Positions 10,500 to 21,500 of a stretch of 64,000 bases of DNA are shown here, in pieces. The notes below the pieces were generated by a model that saw only the letters and a program-made list of their open reading frames with translations, was not told the DNA's origin and did no database searches. Each line of letters opens with the position of its first letter. The first letter of the stretch is position 1. The translations under genes and the position numbers were made by a program. Source of the DNA: Patiria pectinifera (taxonomy: Eukaryota; Echinodermata; Asteroidea; Valvatida; Asterinidae); the NCBI GenBank assembly GCA_029964075.1, contig CM057147.1, forward strand, positions 24,697,513-24,761,512. Direction: 5' to 3'.

Positions 10500-11240
10500 A
10501 ATAAAAAACGAACCCTTTACCGTTTACCCTATTACCATCTTGGTAAAGAAACAGAAAAAGGAAATCGTTTACCAGTTTCCGTTTATGCGTCTAAAAAACG
10601 AAAACAGAAAAACAAAATAGTTGTACCTTTTACCATTTTTAAAATTGTAAACAGAAAAATGAAAAAGCAAACCCTTTTCCAATTTTTGGTTTTGAATTTG
10701 TGAACAGAAAAATGAAAAGCAAACCCTTTTTCAATTTTTGGTTTTGAATTTTTGAACAGAAAAATGAAAAAGCAAACCCTTTTCCAATTTTTGGTTATGG
10801 ATTTTTGAACAGAAAAATGAAAAAGCAAACCCTTAACCAATTTCCGTTTTTGGATTTTTGAAAAGAAAAAGAAAAAGCCAACCCTTTACCAATTTCCGTT
10901 TTTGAGTTTTGAAAAGAAAAAAGAAAAAAAGACAACCCTTTTACCAGTTTTTGTTTTGAAATTTTTGAACCAAAAAGAGGAAAAGCAAACCCTTACCCTT
11001 GTTTGCTTTTGAATTTGTGGAAAGAAAAAAGAAAAAAAAGGAACCCTTACCAGTCACCGTTTTTGATTTTTTCAAAAGAAAAAGGAAAAAGCAAACCCTT
11101 TACACGTTTTTGCATTTAAATTTTTGAAAAGAAAAAACAAAAAGGAAACCCTTTGCCAGTTACCGTTTTCTAATTTTAAAAAGAAAAAAAGGAAAAGCAA
11201 ACCCTATACTGTACACCGCTTTTGATTCTGTGTTCAGAAA
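10500..11240. repeat. Tandem subrepeats, arm array 1 (left)
   Basis: About a dozen imperfect ~60 bp units, each with an accctttnccaa segment, a tttttggtttt-type segment and an A-rich gaaaaatgaaaaag segment. Unit length and sequence drift along the array. The mirrored array is at about 16950-17865. Confidence 0.85.
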
Positions 11241-11728
11241 AAGAGACAACGCATCGAGTTACAGCATTCCGCTTTTGATGCGTATAAAACAAAATCATCA
11301 ATCGTTTTCCTTTGTATACAGTTAACATTATGTAAATAAACGCAGCACACTCATATCTGTTTCATTTTGTTTCACTGAAACACAAACAACTAAAAACTAA
11401 GACAACATTTTCTTTGCCAAAACAAAAACGAAAAAATGGTAACCAAAAAAGGAAAAACGAAACCTGTTACCAGTCTAAGCCCAACGAAACCCGAGTGCGG
11501 CCGAGTTCGTCAGAAAGTGTCTCGCGGCTGTTTCCTGTGAAAAAAACCTGTCCACGAAGCATGGCGGGGACTCATGCGCGACCACGGGCATGCACTTGTT
11601 TACTGTACTTGCTGTAATTTCTCTCTTTAGTACGGCGCTCCATGAGTGCCATCCACTTCTATATTTACTCAGATAACTTATCACGTCATGTTGACATATC
11701 GCCAAGAGTAAGGCGACTTAATCACATA

Positions 11729-12066
11729 ATTGTGAGTCGACTTACCGAAGTCGACTTGACGACTTGTCCAGATGCATTATCTCTCCAAGTCGACTTCCAG
11801 AAGTCGACATGACGACTTGTCCAGAGGCATTATCTCTCCAAGTCGTCTTCCATAAGACGACATGACGACTTGTCCAGATGTATTATCTCGTCAAGTCGAC
11901 TTTCCGAAGTCGAGATGACGACTTGTCCAGATGTATTATCTCGCCAAGTTGACTTCTCGAAGTCGAGATGACGACTTGTCCAGATGAAATATCTCGCTAA
12001 GTCGACTTCCTGAAGTCGAGATGACAACTTGTCCAGATAAATTATCTTGCCAAGTCGACTTACGAT
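11729..12066. repeat. Tandem ~57 bp palindromic subrepeats, arm array 2 (left)
   Basis: About six units. Each carries gtcgacttnnngaagtcga, itself a near-palindrome, followed by tgacgacttgtccagatg and a tatctcnccaa segment. The mirrored array is at about 16140-16440. The short palindromes could serve as repeated protein-binding sites; that role is inference. Confidence 0.88.
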
Positions 12067-12600
12067 GTGGAGGTGATGACATGCAAAAATCTCGTTCTGC
12101 ATGGATTTCCCGTTTTTGAAGCACTGTCGTGGATTCTTTCTTGTTCGTCGGTGCATTTGAGGTTTTCCCCACCCGTTCTTATATGAACAATAAACTGGCA
12201 GAGGAACAAGAGATAAACAGTAGGGTATTGATTTGATCTGGGTCGAAGTTGATTTGTGTTTTTTATATTTTCAACTTGTTTTAAATTACTCCCCCAAGCT
12301 CTGTTGGAAATCACATCTCTGCCGTGTTTTCCCCTATTTATCCCGTTGAAAAGTAATTCACTTCACGTTAAACATTAACAATCATAAATTCACAAAAATG
12401 TCTTTATTGACATCTTGCCTAAAAATGACACTTACAAATTCAAGATTTGCTTTAAATCATATTGAGATCATATTTAAGATAAAACGACTCTCACGGCTTA
12501 AATTGGAATATCGGAAAATTAGCAAAACTCTTGTCTGAACTCTTGTCTGATATATTACGAGAAATGATTTGATAAAAACTCTTATCGCCAACATTAAATC

Positions 12601-15600
12601 TGGGACACTGAAGACAAAGACAAATTTGTGTTAATTTCAAGATTTTAAATGGGGAGCGCCGGGGGGGGGGCATTTGTTGCAGGACATTATATTCTTTTAC
12701 ATTTCGTTCGGAAAAGAAAAATCGAAGTTTTGAAAAAGCACATACATAATTATACCAACAATCCTTTCAAATTCCCATAACTATATCATGCGTTGCATGT
12801 TCGTCAAGCTTAAGAGCTTCTCCATAGATGATAATACCCAAACGCTTTGCATCAAAGCAACAATGAAAACAACTCTAATGACATCATTAATCATCCGTCT
12901 TTGTGCCGCTTCATGTGTGGAAAGGAAATAGACGAGCATTTTGCATTTTTTATGAACATCAACAAAAGAGACACAACCATTAGTTGCCTCTGCACGCGGC
13001 ATTTTGATCAAATTTTCAGTCTCAGTGTCGACGGGTATTAGTTTCTAGGAATGCTATTTAATAATTAAGAAATATCAAGTCCGTTTGCGAAAATAATTTA
13101 CACGTTACAAAATTTACCACAAACGTATTGACACTCAACTGTCCTTTAGTTCTAATTTTACATGTCTTTGTGTGTGTTTACTCGACTAAACCACAGATGT
13201 CCCCGGTTCGATGCCCCATGAGTTTGTAAGTTGGATAAACACAATCTACAAAGAAATAAATTTCGTCGAATTTTTTGGTTTGTTGTTTTATATTTTGATA
13301 ACATCATAATGATGTAAATTATAGTTGATGACTTATTTTGAGGTAAAATTAAATGTTCTTGTGGCAATAAAAAAGACAAGTCAAGCCTAGCCAAGCTTTT
13401 CCCAAATCATAAAAAAAATTATATTCTAGTGCCGAATGGTTATTCAATTGAGGCCTTTGCATGCATCTGTGTACACAATAGCCCATTCGTGTGACGTTAC
13501 GGGGTAATCCTGTACAAAAGTACTGCCCAGCGCCCCTACTCCGACGCCCCAAGAAATTATACTGGTATTATACGCCTTTCCCCAAAATACGGACAGAACC
13601 TGCTGGGTTAGGGGGTATTTGTACATCCCGTAACATATTGTTAATAATCATCGGATTTGAACAGCGACCGCTTTGAAAGTATGGTACGAGCCCCCTATTG
13701 ATTTTAAGGAGCCAAGTGTCTGGACAAAAAAACCTGTCTACATTTCAGCATTGATTTGCTGATGAACCCCCCCCCACAAAAATTCCTGGTTCCGCCCCCG
13801 ATTGTTGTTGTGCATATACGGCAATTATTATCATCTACAAGGTGATTCAAAATGCAATCAAATTTGATACACAAATTTGATACAATGAAGTATGTCTAAT
13901 AAGAGCATGTTCTTCCACTCATCTGAGAAAAAAAACCAGTTACTGATATTGATCTATGCCAACAGAAGTTATGCATGTTTTACTTAAAGAAACCATTTTT
14001 TATTGCTGTCCTTGGAGTGCCATTGAGCGTAGTGATAATACAAACAAGCATTCATTAAAATGAGATATTAATAATTGAAATCAAGACCATTGTTTTTACT
14101 GTCAGTTGTAATGGTTTGCATATGAGGAACAAGTCAACTCTTTTTCCTCTGAAATGTTATTAGCTAGGCCTATATAAACATCCTTTGCAAGATCTCGTTC
14201 ATTCATCGAGGTGGGAAAACGTCCATGTTTCATACTACTCAATGTGTATTAACCGTTCGTGGAATTATCAGAGGTGGACAGCCGAGCTTTTGTGATCTTT
14301 TTATTCAAATAGACATAACGTGAGATTTGAAGGTTTGCATGGTGGAAAGATAATAAAACAAGAAAAGTTTGCGGTAGCACCATGTGAATAACATTCTCCT
14401 GACGACGGGCAGAGCATACTGTTCGAAACGTTGAGCCCCTCGGTTCTTTTCAGAACCACACATACTCACAAAAGAGATTTATTCACATGGTGCTACCGCA
14501 AAATTATCTTCTTTTAGACATAACGCGGGAATAAAGTATGCAAATGACGTGAAATTTTCACAGTTAAAAGTCAATAAGATGTACTTTATGAAAGATGAAA
14601 TTGAGCAAGCCGAATATTTTTAAATATTTTCAAATCAGTCATTTTCTTGTTTGACTCCCCTGCAAGGAGAAGCCGGTAGAAAGCCTTGCGAATCGGTATC
14701 GGCTGAGCACCGCATGCATGGTTGTATACACGGTAGCCTCATCAGTAACCTGTACTCTGAAACCGACCACTCGCATGGCGGTTTGCATCATGTCCTATTA
14801 GCCAATATATATTCGGCTTTTCCAAAAAGAGAGACTGACAACAACATTTCAAACGGAAAACGTTCCTTTTGCGCAACTCACAGGCAGATGTGATAAAAGT
14901 ATAATATTGTCGAATTAGCCGGTTATGCTGTAAAATATGACCGGCGTTTCCATGGTGATAAAGGAAGGATATTAAAAAAAACATGCTGACATATTATATT
15001 TACAGTTATAATTCTTTTTCATTTCTTGAAAAAAAGGTAAAACATACTGGTACTATCTGTGGCGTTGTGCCTCCCCCACAACGAATGCCCGTGCCATACC
15101 CCCCCCCCCCCGCCCGGCGCTCCCCGTTTAAAATCTTGAAATGAACAAAAACTTGTCATTTGCCTTCAGTGCCCCATTAAAAATTGTGTGCACCCATGTG
15201 CCCCCCCCCCCCCCACCCACCGGAGTTAAACCTCACGCCACTGACTGTTAATACCTATGAACAAAAAGTATACTCTCTTTTAACGTCTTCCACCTGGTGT
15301 CTTTCGTCAAGGAGGAAAGTATCATTAACTTATTAATAGGAAAATTGTTTAGGTTCTTGGGAATTTGAATTACATGCTTGACAAAATTTCATTCTTCCCG
15401 AGGGATTTTCTCAGCCTTAACGATTTAGGTGGATTTGTGATCTAAAATCGCTTGTAATTTCATACTTCATGACATCAGAATAACGTCACAGTAATATTGA
15501 GGCCGATGTCTCATTCAAAAGTGAACAACTTCTATATTGCTAGGAACAGAACTTCATCATAATGTGATGATCACAGTGTGATTTTAGTGTGCTTAGGCTT

Positions 15601-15630
15601 ATCATAAGCTAATGTCCTTTATAAAACATT
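12601..15630. other. Loop region of the palindrome
   Basis: About 3 kb between the arms. A second, shorter inverted match links 12601-12690 (cactgaagac, caagattttaaatggggagc, then a G run) to 15080-15190, so the original arm continued and was later interrupted on the right. C-run-rich hAT-like scars lie at 13765-13800 and 15190-15240. A 23 bp inverted repeat element lies at 14368-14502. I see no frame with transposase, integrase or polymerase motifs. Confidence 0.6.
14368..14502. mobile_element. 135 bp element with 23 bp inverted ends and folded core
   Basis: 14368-14390 and 14480-14502 are perfect reverse complements. Between them is ctgacga (14399-14405), a hairpin (14406-14412 with 14419-14425), then gaaac (14425-14429) and a second hairpin (14442-14447 with 14452-14457, perfect 6 bp). 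The order ctgacga-hairpin-gaaac resembles a hammerhead ribozyme core of the kind known from Penelope-like retroelements. One extra C and the missing stem III make activity doubtful. Confidence 0.5.
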
Positions 15631-17881
15631 GATTTAGTGTTGACAATAAGAGTTTTTATAGTGATATCTTTATCAAATCATTTCTCGTAATATATCAGAC
15701 AAGAGTTTTGCTAAATTTCCATGAGAGTCGTTTTATCTTAAATATGATCTCAATATGATTAAAAGCAAATCTTGAATTTGTTAGTGTCATTTAAGAAAGC
15801 AACAAGTTTTATGCAACCTGTCAATAAAGAAATTTTTGGGAATTTATGATTGTTAATGTTTAACGTGAAGTCAATTACTTTTCAACGGGATAAATAGGGG
15901 AAAACAAGGCAGAAGCTTGGGGGAGTAATTTAAAACAAGATGAAAATAAAAAACACAAATTAACTTCGACCCAGATCAAATCAATACCCTACAGTTTATC
16001 TCTTGTTCCTCTGCCAGTTTATTGTTCATATAAGAACGGGTGGGGAAAACCTCAAATGCACCGACGAACAAGAAAGAATCCACGACAGTGCTTCAAAAAC
16101 GGGATATCCATGCAGAACGAGATTTTTGCATGTCATCATCTCCACATCGTAAGTCGACTTGGCAAGATAATTTATCTGGACAAGTCGTCATCTCGACTTC
16201 GAGAAGTCAACTTGGCGATATAATACATCTGGACAAGTCGTCATCTCGACTTCGGAAAGTCGACTTGACGAGATAATACATCTGGACAAGTCGTCATGTC
16301 GTCTTATGGAAGACGACTTGGAGAGATAATGCCTCTGGACAAGTCGTCATGTCGACTTCTGGAAGTCGACTTGGAGAGATAATGCATCTGGACAAGTCGT
16401 CAAGTCGACTTCGGTAAGTCGACTCACAATTATGTGATTAAGTCGCCTTACTCTTGGCGATATGTCAACATGACGTGATAAATTATCTGAGTAAATAAAG
16501 AAGTGGATAGCACTCATAGAGCGCCGTACTAAAGAGAGCAATTACAGCAAGTACAGTAAACAAGTGCATGCCCGTGGTCGCGCATGAGTCCCCGCCATGC
16601 CCCGTGGACAGGTTTTTTTCACAGGAAACAGCCGCGAGACACTTTCTGACGAACTCGGCCGCACTCGGGTTTCGTTGGGCTTAGACTGGTAACAGGTTTC
16701 GTTTTTCCTTTTTCGGTTACCCTTTTTTCGTTTTTGTTTTGGCAAAGAAAATGTTGTCTTAGTTTTTAGTTGTTTGTGTTTCAGTGAAACAAAATGAAAC
16801 AGATATGAGTGTGCTGCGTTTATTTACATAATGTTAACTGTTTACAAAGGAAAACGATTGATGATTTTGTTTTATACGCATCAAAAGCGGAATGCTGTAA
16901 CTCGATGCGTTGTCTCTTTTTCTGAACACAGACTCAAAAACGGTGTACAGTACAGGGTTTGCTTTTCCTTTTTTTCTTTTTAAAATTAGAAAACGGTAAC
17001 TGGTAAAGGGTTTGCTTCTTCTTTTTAAAATTAAAAAACGGTAACTGGCAAATGGTTCCTTTTTTGTTTTTTCTTTTCAAAATTTCAAAAGCAAAAACGG
17101 GTAAAAGGTTTGCTTTTTCTTTTTTGGTTCAAAAATGTCAAAACAAATACGGGTAAAGGGTTTGCTTTTTCCTTTTTCTTTTGAAAAAATCAAAAACGGT
17201 GACTGGTAAAGGGTTCCCTTTTTCCTTTTTTCTTTCCACGAATTCAAAAGCCAAAAAGGGTAAAGGGTTTGCTTTTCCTCTTTTTGGTTCAAACATTTCA
17301 AAACGAAAACTGGTACAGGGGTTGCTTTTTCTTGTTTTGGTTCAAAAATTCAAAAACGGATTTTGGCAAAGGGTTGGCTTTTCTTTTTTTCTGTTCAAAA
17401 ATTCAAAAACAAAAACTGGTTAAGGGTTTGCTTTTTCATTTTTCTGTTCAAAAATTCAAAACCAAAAACTGGAAAAGGGTTTGCTTTTTCATTTTTTTGT
17501 TAAAAAATCCAAAACCAAAAATTGGAAAAGGGTTTGCTTTATCATTTTTCTGTTCAAAAAACCAAAACCAAAAATTGGAAAAGGGTTTGCTTTTTCATTT
17601 TTCTGTTCAAAAATTCAAAACCAAAAATTGAAAAAGGGTTTGCTTTTTCATTTTTCTGTTTACAATTTCAAAAATGGTAAAAGGTACAACACTTTTGTTT
17701 TTCTGTTTTCGTTTTTTAGACGAATTTTTTTTTTTAATTTCAAAAGCAAAAACTGGTAAACGTTTTCCTTTTTCTGTTTCTTTACCAAGATGGTAATAGG
17801 GTAAACGGTAAAGGGTTCGTTTTTCAGTTTTCTTTTGACAATTTTCAAACGGTAACTGATTGGACGGTATGTACACGGACC
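15631..17881 (-). repeat. Right inverted arm of the palindrome
   Basis: 2251 bp, the reverse complement of 10447-12600. It has its own 57 bp array (about 16140-16440) and its own T/A-rich array (about 16950-17865). Its outer tip ends 645 bp before the ABCA start codon, so it forms part of the upstream region of that gene. Confidence 0.85.
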
Positions 17882-18526
17882 ACAATGGTTGGCAGTGTTT
17901 ATCCACTTGCTTCCGTCTGATGTGGAGTACAGACGGTTTTCTTGGAAATTTCAATGACGAAAAGAGTTTGAACAATAGAGGGCGCGCTCATCGAATACTA
18001 GATTACAAAACAATTGCAAGACGGCGAAAACCGTGTGTGCACGGCAAATATAAATGGAAAGCACACGTCATAATGTTTATATCCGAACAGCTGAAGGTCT
18101 CGCTTGTAGCTGTGTAATCTTGCACTTGCAGGTAGTAACATTAAACTCGCTGTTATCATGTTGTTTAAAGATAGTCACGTGTGAGACTGTAGATAAAAGT
18201 CCAAGTTATCGCAACCACAAAACTTCATGGGGTGAGATTTCACTGAGCCCTGCCCCTGCAGACAGATCGAGCAGCGCTCAACACCGGCCGGACAATTTCG
18301 TGTGGTGCAGTTCGCCGGATAAACAACAAAGATGCCGTTACGATAAACTGTGCCTTCTGCAGTCAGTGTAACGTTAAATCACGAGGAAAAGATGAACCTG
18401 ACAGAATTGGCCGGCTAACAAGCTAACTATATTTCCATATATTTCCAAGAAGGATTATAAAATCCTGAAAACTTTGGTAGGTAGGCTACAAATCAATCAC
18501 TTGTCTTGTGAAGGCCTAACTACACA
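17882..18526 (+). promoter_or_regulatory. 5' flank and probable 5' UTR of the ABCA gene
   Basis: 645 bp between the palindrome tip and the start codon, with more balanced base composition than the palindrome. No TATA box is obvious. Vertebrate ABCA1 has a non-coding first exon; an acceptor-like tract within 18420-18526 could be its counterpart, but I cannot fix one by eye. Confidence 0.3.
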
Positions 18527-18592
18527 ATGGCGTTCTTCTCCCAACTCAAGTTGTTATGCTGGAAGAATTACACACTACGGAAAAGACAAAAG
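18527..18592 (+). CDS. ABCA exon 1: start codon and N-terminus
   Basis: 66 bp, the same size as the first coding exon of ABCA1 and ABCA4. It encodes [20 protein letters not shown] followed by QK, the cytosolic N-terminus typical of the family. The start is the only ATG that gives this motif (context cacaATGg). Donor gtaaga, phase 0. Confidence 0.93.
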
Positions 18593-21500
18593 GTAAGACA
18601 TCTGTTTTTCAAGATGCTGGTTTAGTTTTCTCAATACAGCCGGAATTTCACGCATGCATTCATTTCATCTGTTTAGTTAAAGTTAGACAGGAGATCCAAG
18701 TTTTGGGTTCACGTACAAATCTCATGTTAGCTGTCCACAATCATAAGCCGTTTTGCGGATACTGCCCTCTTTATAATGGGGGGGGGGGGGAGAACCAAAA
18801 AATTCCCCTCCAAATTAAATATGCAAGGGGATGCAAGGAGATTTGCGATAGCTGCAATTTTTGCGACGTTCTTAAAAAAAAAGTTTGGTTCATTTTTGGG
18901 GGGTCCATGGCCCCTGTTGGCCCCCCCCCCGATCCGCCGTTGTAATATTGATAAATTAGGGCCTAGATACATGTATGTGCAGCTGCTGTGTGCTATTCTC
19001 ATTTTTCTAGTATTCTCTTGAAGGTCAGGATTTCCCAGTTTACAATTTTTAATTTGGCATTAAACTTAAAGGATTGAAGATTGAAGTTAGTGTCTTTCTC
19101 ATTTTTTTAGTATTTCCTTGAAGATGAACATTTCCCGGTTTACAGTTTTAATTTGGCATCAATTTAAGGATTGAAGATTGAAGTTGGTGTCTTTCTCATT
19201 TGCCCGTTCAGATTCGTCTTCTGGTTGAGATCATCTGGCCGATTTTGATGTTCATGATCATTGCCTTAGTCAGGAGAGATGAACTGCCTTCTCCCCACCA
19301 CGAATGTAAGTTTTTCTTCATTCACGGATAAAAGTGTTGCTGACCTCGTACAAAATAATTCTCCTTTTTTTATTAAGAATGTCACGTTTATTATTATATA
19401 ATCGACTATTCTACTTTAAAACACAAGACAGTTAATCGAAAATGCTGAAATGGAATCGTGTTAAGGGCAGATGTAGGCGTATAACTTGTATAAAGCCCTA
19501 CTGACAAATTCCAGGGTTTGAATTTTGAGGTTGTTTTTTTTATTGGTGCGGGTACTTTGGCATGCTGGGTACCCATGTTTAACTTCACACCACTTGCTAC
19601 AACTATACATCAGAGGATTTCCTAAAATCAGAACAGAGAGGCCATTGTACAGCTGTCATTTTGATCGCACACCAGAAGTATTTTATGCGTAACCTACAAT
19701 TATGTATTTAGCTTCACAGCGTATACTGTATGCAAGCTTCATCTGTCGCACGTTAAAATGCCCATTAAACATGAAATCTGTTTCATTCCACTTGCCAGGT
19801 TTTCATTTGGAAAATTCCCCACAAATGACATTCAAAACATTTCTTTTTGATTGTCTGAGAAGTTATTTTAAGTAATTTTGGTTTGCCCTGTACCAACATA
19901 TTTTATAAACACTGTAGGTCTACACTCAGTGTTTCCCCTTAGTGATTGTGAGAACAAATCACTGGGGCGACTCGAACCCACGACCTCCTGCTTACTAGCG
20001 CAGACGTCGTACCACTCGACCACCGAGCTTGCCAGGGTCGGCTGGCTGGTTCGATTCAGAACAGCGGGTACCGCAATGAAACAATTCCATCTTGTTATAA
20101 GATGGAATTTAGCGTTGGGGTGATACACGTATGTATACCGGTAAATCAAATTATGGGTTTTGCCCTTCACCGACGTTTAAACACTGTATACTCATTGTGT
20201 TACATATTGTACCTCCCGAGTGAAAGTTGGATGAGTGAAAGTTGGAAAAATCACCTGGGTGGGACTCGAAACCCAACCTCCTGGTTTCTAGTGCTAAATT
20301 CCATCTTATAATACATGTAGTTTATGCGGTACCCGCTGCTACTTTAGTGCTGTTACATCAGATTCAAACAAGCCAACCGATCCCGTTAGCTCGGTGGTCG
20401 AGTGGTAAGACATCTGCACTAGAAAGCAGGAGGTCGTGGGTTCAAGTCCCACCCGAGTGATTTTTTTCCAACTTTCACTCTGGAGGTAACACACTGAGTA
20501 TACAGTGTTTAAACGTCAGTGAAGGGCAAAACCTATCATTTGAATTCCATCTTGAACCGAGATTCTGTCTTAAGAACTTGAAGAAATTGTCATAGTTTTC
20601 CATTACAAAAACAACCTTTTCAGTATCAGGATATAACAAATATTTTGTACATGATTAGGCCTATATATTTCTTTTCCTCAAGTTTAAATTTCTTCGATTT
20701 TCTTTGCTTAGTATGTTCTGTCCTCCCCCTTTAAAAGTCAACAACAGAGATTTCTGTATCAGACATGTCAGAGTGGTTATAATGGAATTTGAGCTGGGCG
20801 GTCTGTAATTGAAATCAAACTTGGAAATAATACGAGAAAGGAAAGGGATGTTAAAAAAAAAAATAACACAGAGGAAGAAAAGTACACAGTGCCAGCAACA
20901 TAACCATGATAAGACCTTGAGAAAATGTATACTGACATTGTATCTAGGCAGGATTGGATTACACAGTGAATTTAATTACATTTCTCTAAACTTTTAAGTA
21001 GGGTCCTTAGGCCAAAAAAAAAAAGTCTCCGGTTTCTGGTATTTTTTTCAATACAAGATGATGTTTCAAAAACGCCAAACTCACTGGTTTGACTGGAATC
21101 CTGCTGTTGCACAATTTTAACGTGTTTTTAGATGGGGTTATGATCGAGAATAAGATTTATGTGGCCTCTCTGGACTCCCATATATTTGCACTAACCTTAT
21201 TGGTGGTTTTATATTTTTTTCCCCCGACTTTACATTTTTTCATGGTCACCATTCCAAGTCAATGCTGATTGTATCAGCTTGAATATATGCAAACTGGGTT
21301 TAATTTGAATTTTGGTGGGAATTCATTTTAGCAATGAGACTGAGTAAAAAAAAAATTATAACATAGGCCTAAGGTTTCTCGTCTGAGCTTTTTGAAGAAC
21401 TGAAGGAGGTGGGTGATTTTGGACTTTTTGCCCCCTTATTTTTCAAGATGGCAGATGGATTTTTCATTTTTTCCGACTCTTTTGCTATCAATAAAAAATT

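Larger units (their letters stand above)
10447..12600 (+). repeat. Left inverted arm of the palindrome
   Basis: 2154 bp. From outside in: a unique tip, a ~0.75 kb array of T/A-rich subrepeats, a mixed segment (11240-11728), a ~57 bp palindromic subrepeat array, then unique AT-rich sequence ending at attaaatc. Compared with the right arm it has duplicated the word ctcttgtctga near 12527-12551. Confidence 0.85.
10447..17881. mobile_element. ~7.4 kb foldback-type element with ~2.2 kb inverted arms
   Basis: The left arm, 10447-12600, reappears in reverse complement at 15631-17881. The outermost words are ggtccgtgtac on the left and gtacacggacc on the right, and matching is near-continuous across the arms with scattered changes and small gaps. 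Each arm carries two tandem arrays. The loop (12601-15630) shows no transposase that I can recognise. This layout fits foldback transposons, including the TU elements described from sea urchin. A large inverted duplication is the alternative. I could not find a target-site duplication: the flanks are gggaattccc and acaatggtt. Confidence 0.8.

Noticed and set aside
10447..12600. Left arm as an LTR of a retrotransposon
   Set aside because: The second copy is in inverted, not direct, orientation, and there is no primer-binding site or polypurine tract pair.
14651..14893. 80-residue ORF in the palindrome loop
   Set aside because: No transposase or other family motif, no homologous pattern and no splice support.
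17269..17631. Phe/Lys-rich ORFs in the palindrome arms (both arms, both strands)
   Set aside because: Low-complexity translation of the T/A-rich subrepeats, with no start context or domain; not treated as protein.
20389..20460. Functional tRNA gene
   Set aside because: The anticodon loop has 8 bases, the acceptor stem is incomplete and the unit is repeated within mobile elements; called tRNA-derived repeat instead.
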